64,000 bases of DNA from Strongylocentrotus droebachiensis. Lineage: Eukaryota > Echinodermata > Echinoidea > Camarodonta > Strongylocentrotidae. Both the position numbers and the translations under genes were made by a program. A model generated the notes under the pieces. The model had not been told where the DNA came from and did no database searches. It saw only the letters and a list, made by a program, of their open reading frames with translations. Positions 10,504-20,888 of the stretch are shown here, piece by piece. The stretch covers positions 332,832-396,831 of the forward strand of contig JAVYIG010001043.1 of assembly GCA_035222895.1 (NCBI GenBank), read 5' to 3'. Numbering within the stretch: position 1 is the first letter of the stretch; the number at the start of each line of letters is the position of its first letter.

Positions 10504-11190
10504 TAGGAATAATACTTTCCCCACATAAACTAAAAATAAACTTGTATTCTTCTTCTTAGCTAATTCTGAGCTATTTGAAAACAAGCGTCGTCAAGATCGT
10601 CGAATATCCTGTACAAGTCAACGTTAAACTCATACGTGTGTGGATCAATGATGGTACAGGGGATATGTTCACTCTGATCGTATGTAAAGAACTTGTTGCA
10701 ACTTCCCCGTGCAATAAGTCACCCAGTATCCTTATTTAAACTGTTGCGTTCGTGCCTTGTTCATAACAAGTTCTATCTATGCGTAGCAGACTGCACGCGC
10801 GAACGGATACACATGTATGAAGAGCTCGGTTCCAAAAAGTACTACATCCATTTTTTATCAAAATTGAGTTCTTTTTTTCTCCTTTTGGGGAAATAGATGT
10901 ACACATTTCCAGTAGTCTCATACACTGACTCTTACAAAAATCCGAAGTTCCCCAAAAAGTAAGAAATGGCATTTAAAAACCAAAAGGTACTACTCCATTT
11001 AAGTCATGCATTGTAAGTTGCATACAGTGTGCAAAGATTTTGGTTCCAACAAGTACTACATCCAATTTCGGTTCAAAATGGTGCTACATTCACACAACTT
11101 AAACAAAACATGAATTTTGGCAAATTTTGTGTGCAGACTTAATTGTTTTAAAAGAGTAGTTTTATACGTGTACCATACAATACTAAAGTT
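10504..11190 (-). repeat. Inverted copy of the region upstream of gene copy B
   Basis: From ggaataatactttccccaca at 10506 to the block around tttaaaagagtagttttata at 11148, this matches 29730-30560 in opposite orientation, including the catacgtgtgtggatcaatg segment and the repeated ttccaaaaagtactacatcc lines. In this orientation a fourth gene copy would start to the left on the minus strand, but the transposon end follows instead. The match stops a few bases before the ATG of copy B. Confidence 0.75.
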
Positions 11191-11209
11191 TTTGCTTTAA
11201 ATCAGAATA

Positions 11210-12910
11210 GATAAAAATGCAGGTTTTGAAGGTCTTGTACATAAATATACCCAAAAAATAGCAATGAGTGGTACATTATGTCATATAGCGTACAGAAAAC
11301 AGCGAACATAACATTGATAACAATATTATAATTGTACATGTCTTGCCATTTCAACGATGTTTCAGCATTTTTCCTTGTCTTGTGGCAATAACCCTTTCCA
11401 TTTTTGTAAATAAATAATTCCAACTTGTACTGTATAAATCATAACTTATTTTCTTTGCATTTATTTCGAGAAAAAAAAAGTGTTTACTATACATAACAAA
11501 AGTGTTAATTATTTTGTTACTAGTCTCGACTACATAACACAAATCTGTGAGTGGGAATGGAAAACTAAATATTTTGATTTCACGGAGCCATTTAGTGATA
11601 TCATTCCAGAATGTTTTCACAACAGGACTAGTATAGAACAAATTAATTAACGTTCGCATATCTGTTTGACAAACAATGCATACTATAGTAGTTGTTATAC
11701 CAATACGGTGCAAATATTATTTGTAGAAATCCTTCGATGGAGGAATTTGAAGAAAAAAAATCTCGTAATCTGGAATCTAAAGTTGTCAGAAGTGGCTTTG
11801 TGAAACTATTTTAAAACTGTAATGTAATTTCAAGTGGTACAGGTATTTGCTTGTAAAGTCAGACCCAGTTTCCATTTTCTAGCTGTTTTGTGTCATTTAT
11901 TTTTTAACATAACATAAGTCTTTCACAAACAGAATAGCAACACTTTGTCACTTTGTTTTGTACCATCAAATTATCAATTTTCGTATGTAAAACCACTTCT
12001 GTTTCTTCACATGTCTTCTCTTTGGATTTTGGGAGAATTATGCGGATACAATAGCACAGTCATATAACAAGTGTATCGATCTCACGTTGTGCCTACAAGA
12101 GCACCCAGTGAAAGATATAAAGCTACCATTTTCTCTCAGAAGACCTTCCAAATAAAGTATCCTAGCCTCAACCCATCTTTTTTTTAAATAAAAGATAATC
12201 TTTTAATCAAATTTTATTCCACAATGGTTGAAATAACAAAAATCTTAAAATCTCACAGGGCTGTAGTACTTATAGTATGACCAAACTGAGAGAACATGTT
12301 TCCAAAACATGTTTAATAATGGATCTTTGATATCTTTCGATTGGAAGTTTCCATCGAAAATATTCGTTCCCACAAACTTCTTTAGAAAGACTTCAAAAGA
12401 GTAATCTACCAAGGTTTCACCGTATCTCTTAATTATTTTCATCCATGTCTCTTTTCACCCAAGCAATTTTTAGTGACTTACACATGTTGTCTCTTTTGCC
12501 AGACCATACGAGACTCAATAATAGTTTTGGAGTCGATACGAAAATGTATCTGACGGATCTTCTATGATACTAAATAATTACACACATTTTTGAACAACCA
12601 AAGACTTAATTACGGCAATTTTACCAAACAGCGTCAAATTACGGGAGTTCCACATTTAATAACAGTTCGGTTTCCTTTTTTTCTCATTTTTTTTCTCAAA
12701 GTTTAGGACGTACCAGTTACAAAACACATCCACTGGAATAGTTACACCAAGAAAGCAAATACTGTCTGAAATCCAAATATATCATATATCTTAACATAGT
12801 ATTCCTTCGAATGATCCCAAACTAGCTATGATACTCTTTGCAACATTTACTCTCAGACCACAGATTTGATTGAAAGAAGACAAAATATCAAATACTCTTC
12901 TTAACTTTAG
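11210..12910 (-). pseudogene. Decayed LINE (L1/Tx1-like) ORF2 3' part
   Basis: Minus-strand fragments read, in order, FNQICGLRVNVAKSIIASLG (12900-12790, the reverse-transcriptase FxxxxGLxxNxxKS motif), KIIKRYGETLVDYSFEVFLK (about 12440), and near 11690-11350 VCIVCQTDMRTLINLFYTSP with FWNDITKWL, the C-terminal zinc-knuckle and tail of L1-type ORF2. Frames are broken by stops and shifts between these pieces. It is inactive. Confidence 0.6.
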
Positions 12911-13030
12911 CTCTTAAGACGGGGGGACACGTCCCCCCATAAACTTTCAGGTGGTAAAATGTCCCCCCCCCGGATTGACGCCCTTGATCGTCCCCCAACG
13001 ATTTTTTCTAGCGGGGGGGGGGGGGACATC
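12905..13030. repeat. G/C-run foldback remnant
   Basis: Runs of cccccc and ggggggggggggg flank a short unit with ggggggacacgtcccccc. It resembles the G-run elements near 46.6-47.1 kb in having poly-G and poly-C arms. The 13031-13640 stretch after it shows no gene. Confidence 0.4.
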
Positions 13031-13640
13031 ATATTAAATGTCCCTCATGTTTTGTCAGAAAAGAAGTGGGACCACCAGGATTTTGTATACATTGCCAAGG
13101 AGATGAGAGTTAAATTCACGTATTTTTTTTTTAAATAGTGCTCTTGGTGCTCTTTGGGTCGGGGCAACATGCAATGAATTATTGATCATTTATTGCATGT
13201 TCTTTGTTTTTTTGTTTTGGGCGGCGACGTACCCTAGCCCCCGCTGCGTACAGTCATGAGTCATTGGCTAAGCAATGGCCACGTTACTGTGAGCCCCCAT
13301 GATCAATACCGTGTCGATGTGCTTTATTAGTGCCCTTTTATGAGGTATTAATCCTCATTTCTGTCAGTTATGACCTAAGGACGTAGGTCCCCTAGTTGAT
13401 TAGCATAGAAGCACACACATGCTTTAGCAGTCACGCAAAACAAACACTCACACATTTTATTCAATAAAATCTGAGAATGTATACTATTATCTAGATCTAT
13501 TAGGAATAAATTATTGTCAAAATTATTCCCTAAATTTGGGTAAAAATAATCATTCCACCATTATGACCAACAGTGTATGATCATTTATAATAATATTAAT
13601 ACAAATCCGTCTAACTACCCCTTCTCTCTCTCTCTCTTAG

Positions 13641-13749
13641 AAACCATGATGTCCTGTAAAGTATCAACAATCTGCGAGCAGGAGTGACCAATGCCAACCT
13701 TTTATCTATTCTGGAATGTCTTTCAGACGTTGGGACAAATATCGGCTTG
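13641..13749 (+). pseudogene. Copy A exon 3 (PDZ C-terminal half), with stop codon
   Basis: TCTTAG acceptor, then NHDVL, a TAA stop at 13657-13659, and SILECLSDVGTNIGL. It is 109 nt as in copies B and C. The donor has decayed to GTTAAA. The pattern is the betaE-alphaB-betaF part of a PDZ domain. Confidence 0.7.
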
Positions 13750-13800
13750 GTTAAATGTTGTTTGCCTGTTTATTTTTTTGTTTGCGTTCATTTAGAAAAA

Positions 13801-13960
13801 GGCGCGTTAGCTCAGTGATAGAGCAGTGGTCCCGTAATCGGGCGGTGCAGGGTTCTTAACCAAGTCAATGTACTCGTGCCCTTTGGTAAGGCTTTAAACC
13901 TCATTACCAAGTCCATCGGAGACGACTTAAAGCTGTCGCTCATATAATGTTTCTTAGCAG
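13801..13960 (+). repeat. tRNA-derived SINE fragment
   Basis: Begins ggcgcgttagctcagtgata with a tRNA-like A box and a B-box-like gcagggttc, then a non-tRNA body (cgtgccctttggtaaggctt). The same element sits at the same place after exon 3 of copy B, so it predates the A/B duplication. The anticodon arm is degenerate, so it is not a tRNA gene. Confidence 0.65.
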
Positions 13961-14217
13961 TCAGGAAAATTATTTCTTAAATATCGTCACATAATTATTT
14001 CTTTCTCCTTATTATTAAGTAAGTTACCTTTTTTTTTTTTTTTCATCTTGTTTATTTCATTAATTTATGCCTTGATTTATGTAATGTCTATTTCACGCGA
14101 CGAAACGACAATTAAATCGAATTCATTTCATTCCATGTCTATATGTTCTCCTCCCAGTTGGTGCCCGGCTGCCCTGTAGATCTATAGGAACATCTACTTT
14201 TTCTCCCCATACATTAT

Positions 14218-14782
14218 TAAAGGAATAGTTGAGTTCTGTTTTAAGACCGCAAATACCTTCAAAGTGCATGGTTATTGCTCTTATTCTTATCTATGACATT
14301 TATAGTGCCCTTTTAGAACCTACAATTGCTATGAAGGTAATTTTAGACCCCAAAATGTGTGACATTTAGCCAATACGATCATACCAATTCAGCTCCACTT
14401 TCAAAAAAACACGGTGACCGTTAATTAATTATTTAATTAAAATAACAATACATGAGCCGGCTAATTATGGGTAATATAAGCAACACGAAAATGCCAACAA
14501 AATAGCCAACATCGGCATTGGCTGAAATACGACGTAAAAGGCGTTATTACCTTTTTTTTCAACGGTTTTTTCAATTTTGTCAAAATATCTAATATTTGTG
14601 GTGGTACACAAGTATTAGAAATCGTTATATTTCAGCCGTCTCTGAACCGATTTTAATCAAACAAAGATGATTTTGTCATCTAAATATTGTGTTCTTTCAA
14701 ATTTTACACTCAGTTTTTCATTATCTCACCAAAAAATATTTTGTGTAGCGCCCTCTCCAACAGAACTCAACTATCCCTTTAA
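14218..14782. mobile_element. Foldback MITE, TTAAAGG-AATAGTTGAGTTC termini
   Basis: Left end ttaaaggaatagttgagttc and right end gaactcaactatccctttaa are inverted repeats. A second copy in the opposite orientation is at 35856-36411, in intron 4 of copy B. About 565 bp, no coding capacity. It lies in intron 3 of copy A; the different positions show independent insertions. Confidence 0.7.
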
Positions 14783-14922
14783 CGTATTTATTTATTCATT
14801 CTTTTCTGCTTGTGTCCTTTTCACTCTTTTATTAATTTCAACTGACGCAATACGAAATGTATATCACCTTGTTGATAATCACTACTTTATTTAAAATTGA
14901 TTTCATTTTTCTTTCATGTCAG

Positions 14923-14980
14923 GTGGTCAAGAGAAATCGAGAAGATATACACCTGTTTGCTTTTCATCAGCACAAAGAAG
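14923..14980 (+). pseudogene. Copy A exon 4
   Basis: CATGTCAG acceptor and G|GTAAGC donor, 58 nt: VVKRNREDIHLFAFHQHKEG. The first residues finish the last PDZ strand (compare LVVKR in copy C). This exon is open here, unlike the copy B counterpart. Confidence 0.65.
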
Positions 14981-15280
14981 GTAAGCCCGTTGCAGCCCTA
15001 TTTTTCTTTCTTCCACTGAACTAAAATATTGCGTTAAATAGAACTTTCTAGAAATGTGATTTTCTCTTTGAAATTCAGATAACGCCCGCCAAATGACTTT
15101 TTGGTTTCCTCTCTTCAAATTGTTTTTAATTACTCATGCGCCAAATATGCATCATATTAATTGCCTCAAATGAAAGAGGAGGGTCTAAGCTTTACAATTA
15201 TGTGTCATTTATTAATTATAATTGCGATTAAGTTATGATAAAACATCGATAATTCTCGGTTTCGTTTTTTCTGGGACGCA

Positions 15281-15634
15281 CTGTATAAGATAATCTGAAA
15301 GACATACCATTATTAATGATGAAAATTAGGAAAAACTTATCTGATCGATTCCAAAATTCTCCCAACTGTATTATTATAATTCAATTACTTTTTAGGTGAA
15401 TGTATATCGTCACAAACCAATGAGTTTGCTCTATATGCCATTTCAAACATTAAGTGTTGACAGATTTTTTAAAGCCTGTCTGTTGGAAAAACGGTTGGAA
15501 AAAAAAAATCAAAAACTGGTTGGGAGAATTTACTGTTAGAAGGTGTAGCACAGTGACGCCTTCAAAGAAAACCATAAATATCTTTGTGGTTTGAGAATTT
15601 GTTTAAGTATTGTTTGCTTGTTAAACTGTTAGTA
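15281..15634. mobile_element. Left part of a foldback MITE, split by the CACTG element
   Basis: Contains gataatctgaaagacatacc, a ttctcccaactgtattatta line and gacgccttcaaagaaaacca. It closely matches 15958-16325. The right part resumes at 17380 with gagtagaaagaatataataa and runs to about 17460. The interruption fits exactly with the uninterrupted copy at 15881-16412. Confidence 0.65.
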
Positions 15635-17379
15635 CACTGTAAAAACCAGGGTGTAGAAATTCTTACACCAATATGGTGTTTAATTTTTTGACACCGGTCA
15701 GATTTAAGCATGCATTAATAATTACTGGGTGTTAAGTAACATGGTGTAGTTTTATGCTCGGTGTTGAAAGTATCATCATGTGATTTCGTTTAAGGCGGTT
15801 GAATAAGTTTTCACAAAGTGTACGCGCGCTAAATTATTACTTTACACGTGTTCACAGTAAAATACATTAATAATGATTTGTTAAAGGGACTTGGTAACAT
15901 TGTTCAGATGAGAGATAGTGGTGCTAAGGTAGTGACTTCACTGCTAGATGTACAATTAAAGATAATCTGAAAATTTGAGTGAAAACGGACCATTATTATT
16001 GATAAAAATCGGGAAAATCTGATCTGATCGTTTCCTAGATTCTCCCAACTATATTATTATAATTTTATTACATTTTAGGTGAATGGAAATCTCACAAAGC
16101 AATAAAATGGCTCTACATTCCATTCCAGACATTTAAGTGTTGACAGATTTTGTATAGCCTGTTTTTCATGAAAAAACGGTTGGGAAAATTCAAAAATGGT
16201 TGGGAGAATTTACTGTTAATTACTGTTAGAGGGTGCCATACATCGACGCCTTCAAAGAAAACCATAGATATCTTCGTGGTTTGAGATTGTTTTCCGGATT
16301 TGTTGCATGTCAGAGGGTTAGTACAGTAAAAGGAATATAGTAAGTAACATTTTATACAAAAATTAAGCAATTTTTTTCATCAACCTTCAACAATGTTACC
16401 AAGTCACTTTAAGCAAATTATGACAATGCACATCAATGTTGTGATTTGTTTTTTCCTTTGGCAATTATTGACCAATAGATTATTTGTCCGATCTTGTTAC
16501 AATTACATTAACGTTTTAGCAATAGATATATTTATTATAATGATTACTAGAAACAACATGCATATTTATTATATATTCGTGTACCAGCTGTATCAGTTAA
16601 ATGTTAATCTTGAATTTACTTCAAATGATATGTGTGATGGAGTTAATGCAATGGAGATTACCTATTGGTGGACAGTTGCCAACATCGAATATGAATTATC
16701 AGATTACCACTTGTTCTTCTACCCTGGTCGATAATGGTCGATAATAGGGAATATGGAATGTGGGACCATTAGAAACCCATACAAAAATCTCTAATGGATC
16801 ATCAAGAATATAAACACCAAAAGTGGAATTGAATTTGTTATGATTCCAGATATTGGTGTAAGGTAAAGACCAGTATTGGAAACGCCCCAATTTCAAAAAA
16901 GGAAATGGAAGCTCTTATTACCAATCATGTGAAAGAATATGTTTTGAATATTACATGACGATACAAATGTTGACGGGAAACCGCCTACTAATTGATATAT
17001 TTGGTAAATTAGTATATCTCTTGCCTGTTGAGAGATACAAATGCACGTGTCGCGCAGGTGTCTGTAGTCCCATTGGCCAAATTTCTTATAATGTTGATGA
17101 TTCCAGAACCTTGCAGTACATCTATGCTAGATGATCAACCTTTTATGATCGATTTCAAAACGTTTCTTTCACTATGCAATTGCATGACCATAACTGGTCT
17201 TTAGCTTTAATCTACACCAGTAGGAGTTGTCAAATATTAACACCAAGAGTGGAATTTAATTGTTTAATTCCAAACCCTGGTGTTAAATAACACCAGCTGG
17301 TGTTTTCCGATATAGATACCGGGAAAGTGTTAACATTAACACCAATGGTGTTGAATTTAACACCTTTGTTTTTGCAGTG
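15635..17379. mobile_element. Non-autonomous CACTG (EnSpm-like) element, 1745 bp
   Basis: Left terminus CACTGTAAAAACC, right terminus gtttttgcagtg, flanked by TA on both sides (15633-15634 and 17380-17381). Near both ends lie many gtgtta/taacac words (ggtgttaaataacaccagct and similar), typical subterminal repeats. It inserted in one MITE copy and itself contains a full second copy of that MITE (15881-16412). No transposase is encoded. Confidence 0.75.
15881..16412. mobile_element. Foldback MITE inside the CACTG element
   Basis: Ends ttaaagggacttggtaacat and gttaccaagtcactttaa form terminal inverted repeats. Internal sequence matches the split copy at 15281-15634 plus 17380-17460. About 530 bp, non-coding. 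Confidence 0.65.
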
Positions 17380-17539
17380 TAGAGTAGAAAGAATATAATA
17401 AGTAACATTTCATGCGAAAAATACGCAGTTTTTTCATCAACCTTCAACAATATTACCGGTTCAGGTAGAATATAATCATGTAGCCGTCTCACAAACAGTA
17501 TGTACATTTTAAAGACGCATAGTAGTGGACTCACATAAG

Positions 17540-17752
17540 CCCTTACAACAATTTACCATGGTAACCATGGTACTTTTGTCCAAATTACCATCCACCATGA
17601 TAACCATGGTTATCATGGTACCAAAACAGTGAATACATTGGGTCATTAAACAATGTATTTCATTGTTTTGGTACCATGATAACCATGGTTACCATGGTGG
17701 ATGGTAATTTGGACAAAAGTACTATGGTTACCATGGTACACTTTTGTAAGGG
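17540..17752. mobile_element. Near-perfect palindrome, 213 bp, CCCTTACAA termini
   Basis: Arms cccttacaacaatttaccat and the complementary ccatggtacacttttgtaaggg enclose further matching arms with ccatggttatcatggtacca around a short loop near 17640. The corresponding place in copy B (about 36438-36450) lacks it, while the flanks (cgcatagtagtggactcaca and cgggtgttaacc) are shared. It is therefore a recent hairpin-type insertion in intron 4 of copy A. Confidence 0.75.
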
Positions 17753-18342
17753 AGGAATTTGACACTACTCGGGTGTTAACCCCATTAAAGGTGTTGTTAA
17801 TCACCGAGGTGGCGTTCAGTTTTATGACCAACAGGCCTCATTTGACTGTCTGCATTTTCCACCAATCGCTCCATAGTAAAAACTATTATCTTACATTTAT
17901 TCTCTTACTCGAAAACTCTCCGAAAGACTAGTTAAGTGTATATTTCCTGATGACACAACATGTTTACCGTGTGCGAGACTTGTACAATCATTAATGGTAT
18001 TTCAACCAAGTCTGATTTCAGCGAATTATGACCTACTACACATGGAAACTAACTTCCATATCCCTTTAAGTTAACGTTACGTATGTGCAAACAAAATGGC
18101 TTTTTTTCTCTCAGTAAGGTAACATAAGGAAGTATTGTTGATTACTTTGTATATGTAATTATTTTTATGAATATTTATTTGTCTATTCATTTTTTAAATT
18201 AACTTATTTTCCTTTATTTGTTTACTTAAAGATGTGTGTGTCTATGGATCTAAATATACAAGTATTTACTTGTAATACGTTCTTTAGTTATTCAGATGTT
18301 TTTTCAGCTGCTTATTGATTGTGATATTTTTCCCCTGCTCAG

Positions 18343-18567
18343 GTACCCGGCCTGTCGTTAAGAGTCTATTCCAACATCAGTTAGATCATGACGCCAAGAC
18401 ATTATGTTTTCCACTGGAAAGTGGAGTCATTATTCCGCCTGAATGTTCGTTCGAAGTGAAACCCGTCTATGAATATCAAGAATCTGAAGAAGTAGAGGTC
18501 ATACTCAAAGACAGCGATCGCTTCATGAAAATTGATACCGATAAGGCGACGTTCATTCTATCGGAGA
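18343..18567 (+). pseudogene. Copy A exon 5 (pre-trefoil region and first trefoil strands)
   Basis: CTGCTCAG acceptor, A|GTAAGT donor, phase 1 to 1, 225 nt, open throughout. It carries RPVVKSLFQHQLD, a conserved Pro-rich strand region (GVIIPPECSFEVKPVYEY) and ends DRFMKIDTDKATFILSE. The last part resembles the first strands of an IL-1 trefoil, in which an Asp-containing turn leads to the first long hairpin. Confidence 0.7.
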
Positions 18568-18973
18568 GTAAGTTTTCTGTTGCCAAGGGCCGGGCACACA
18601 AACAAAACTGTAACTCTAATTCTAAATCTAACTCCAACTCTTACGTTAACAATATTAACTACAACTACAATTACAACTTCAATTACAGCAACAACTACAA
18701 AACTAAACCTAAAACTTTTTGGGAAACAAAAATAAAAAAAGGCAATTTCAGTGGCTTTCAACGTCAACTTTTGCATTGAGCGAAGATTGCAAAGATGTGT
18801 TACGGAATCCGAACGTGATTTGTTTAAGATTAGGGAATAGAAATTGCCCCTGACTGAATTTACGAAAGAAGTTGCGATCTTGTTATACATTGAAACGAAA
18901 ATTTGTGATGTTAAAAGGAAATGAACGAAGGTGGCACAATTCCAGTTATGATAAAAAATGTTTTCATTTTCAG

Positions 18974-19160
18974 ACATGTTAACTTTGAATTTGTATGACA
19001 GTATGAGAGCATTGATGCTAACGATCCCAGCACCGCAGTCGTCATTTCGACATCGACTGTATCATCAGACATCGATGCGGGCAGTGAAATGGACCCCGGC
19101 ATTCACGATGAAAACCCAATGTGCATTGAGGGTGTCGGTGATGTTCCACTGAAGATAGTT
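18974..19160 (+). pseudogene. Copy A exon 6 (central trefoil strands), frameshifted
   Basis: TTTTCAG acceptor and GTAAGT donor. It begins MLTLNLYDS in phase, then loses one base. The remainder read in the other frame gives AVVISTSTV, an acidic loop, and MCIEGVGDVPLKIV. The MC-x(8)-PLKI pattern parallels C-x(6-8)-PTLQL of IL-1 family members. Confidence 0.65.
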
Positions 19161-19444
19161 GTAAGTTTAACTTAATTTCATTTTAAATTATTTTGACTCA
19201 TAAAAAAAAAAGATAAAGAAGCATATAGCTAGATTACGTGGGAAAACAGAAGAAGAAGAAGAAGAAGAAGAGGGAGAAGAAGAGAAGGAGGAAGAAAAAA
19301 AGATGAAAAAGAAAGACGGATGAGGGAACAAACTGAAATGTGAAAAAACTTGTCTATTTTACCCCTAAATCAGATTAAAATGTGAAAATAGTTTACCTAA
19401 ACACTAGATTTATCTTCTTTTTTTCTTTCTCTTCAAACTCACAG

Positions 19445-19562
19445 GTTTTCCCAAAGCGGATGACAGCACCGGGCACTCCTATGCCGCAAAGTAACAAGTT
19501 CTTCATCATGAGTTACCTCCCTACAGGAGGCACTTACATCAAGGCCGCTAACACACAGCAAG
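19445..19562 (+). pseudogene. Copy A exon 7 (trefoil strands 9-10)
   Basis: CACAG acceptor, CAAG|GTAATT donor, 118 nt, open. It carries VFPKRMTAP, then NKFFIMSYLPTGGTYIKAAN. This matches the KRFVF...FES part of IL-1 proteins, where a strand, a turn and the FES signature follow each other. Confidence 0.7.
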
Positions 19563-20793
19563 GTAATTGCCTGACGACAATAATGATGATAGCAGCAACT
19601 ACATTAGTATAACAAAGTTTGATAAAAGTCATGATTATAATAATTATAATCTTGATAATAATAACAATAAAGATAATAATAATAACAATACAAATAATAA
19701 TAATATTTATAATAATAACAATGATAATTATAATAATTATAATAACTATGATATCAATGATAGTGCATCACTCGTTCCTACTATCTTAAAGACTGTATAA
19801 ATCTCACTAGTATCCCCATTGGGCTATAACTCGTAGCTTTCAACAAGGAGTGCCATCACATTTCACTTTTAGTTCATTTTTATTTTAAAAAAAGAGTTAT
19901 GTAAATTTAAATTATGAGCAAAACAAATTCAAAAAAGTTTCCATGAAAGAGCAAACATGTGAATAAATATTGAATAAGTGCATTAGATTAAAGATGCATC
20001 TTCCAAGACCAACTATTATGATTATACATGTAGGCCTACCATAATCATTCTCCATCAAACTGTGTTCATAATCATTTTATATATATTGGCTACCAAAGTG
20101 CCCATATGAACCTGATGGAAATGAAATAAAGCATGTAAAGATTGAAAGAACGAAAAGCGAATCTGTACCTGATAGTTATACACATAATAGAAAACATGCA
20201 AAATGTCATGCAATGGTTTAATCAGACTCTCCAAAAAGAATACATATGAAAACAAACAAAGGATTTAACAATCATGCTGTCATTTTAGTCTTTAAATCTG
20301 ATGACTTTGAATTGGAAGAAACAAGTAATCCCATGAACGACAGGAGGATATACATGATATATGGTACATCAAGCCTATGCAAATATGTATCTTACACAAC
20401 GCACTCAAAGATACGGAATCAACGAATAATCAAATTGAATTTCACTAAATGAAATAGATTGCCCGAGCAGGCTTCTCATGCCTGCTTCATTTAAATGCAT
20501 GAATCTCGAAATTCAACGCACGAAATTCGTTATCTGATATCTGATGTTTAATATCGAATCTGATGAAAACGAATGCAGGGAGTATTGGGGATGATATTCT
20601 CTTTATCACTCTCGTAATCTTACACATTTCAACAAACAACATTTTCAAAACTAATTCGATAACCATAATCGTAAAATGTATGCCTCATTCGTTTTCTTGT
20701 TCTTGCTCGTTTTATTACACTTGCTGTTGTTTTTCCTTTTCTTCTTTCTCTTCTTCTTCATTATCTCGTCTCTCTCCATCTTTTTTTAAACAG

Positions 20794-20888
20794 ATTTGTA
20801 CATAACGTCTTTGCCAGACGAAATTGACCCCGACGTGCGGATAGCTTTTCTTGGGGAAACAGAAACAGAATTCAGAATTGTGTATTAG
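20794..20888 (+). pseudogene. Copy A exon 8 (last trefoil strands, stop)
   Basis: TTTAAACAG acceptor. The exon encodes DLYITSLPDEIDPDVRIAFL and GETETEFRIVY before TAG. DLYITS sits where the IL-1 signature has GWFIST, and the closing EF-RI strand where IL-1 has DFTMQF. Confidence 0.7.

Larger units (their letters stand above)
13641..20888 (+). pseudogene. Copy A of the PDZ / IL-1-like gene family, 5'-truncated pseudogene
   Basis: Six of eight family exons are present: 13641-13749 (exon 3), 14923-14980 (exon 4), 18343-18567 (exon 5), 18974-19160 (exon 6), 19445-19562 (exon 7) and 20794-20888 (exon 8, stop TAG). No exon 1 or 2 is found upstream. Lesions: an in-frame TAA at 13657-13659 where copy B has TTA; the exon 3 donor is GTTAAA instead of GTAAGA; exon 6 is 187 nt against 188 in copy B, a one-base loss that shifts the frame just after LNLYDS. 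Exons 5, 7 and 8 remain open. The exon 5-8 protein follows the IL-1-family trefoil pattern (see exon entries). Its 3' UTR and a tRNA-SINE after exon 3 match copy B, so both stem from one duplication. Confidence 0.7.

Noticed and set aside
13801..13880. tRNA gene
   Set aside because: B box and acceptor stem are degenerate; the copy after exon 3 of copy B shows it is a SINE.
18558..18977. 139-residue minus-strand frame
   Set aside because: Antisense shadow of copy A exon 5 and its intron; Val/Ile-rich from simple sequence.
18343..20888. ZU5/UPA (FIIND-like) domains in the gene family
   Set aside because: Considered for exons 5-8, but the order of strands with MC...PLKIV, FFIM and DLYITS fits an IL-1-type trefoil better; no Death or CARD domain follows.
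18343..20888. FGF-type trefoil
   Set aside because: No FGF core motif or signal peptide is seen; the IL-1-type features are closer. Not fully excluded without a fold search.
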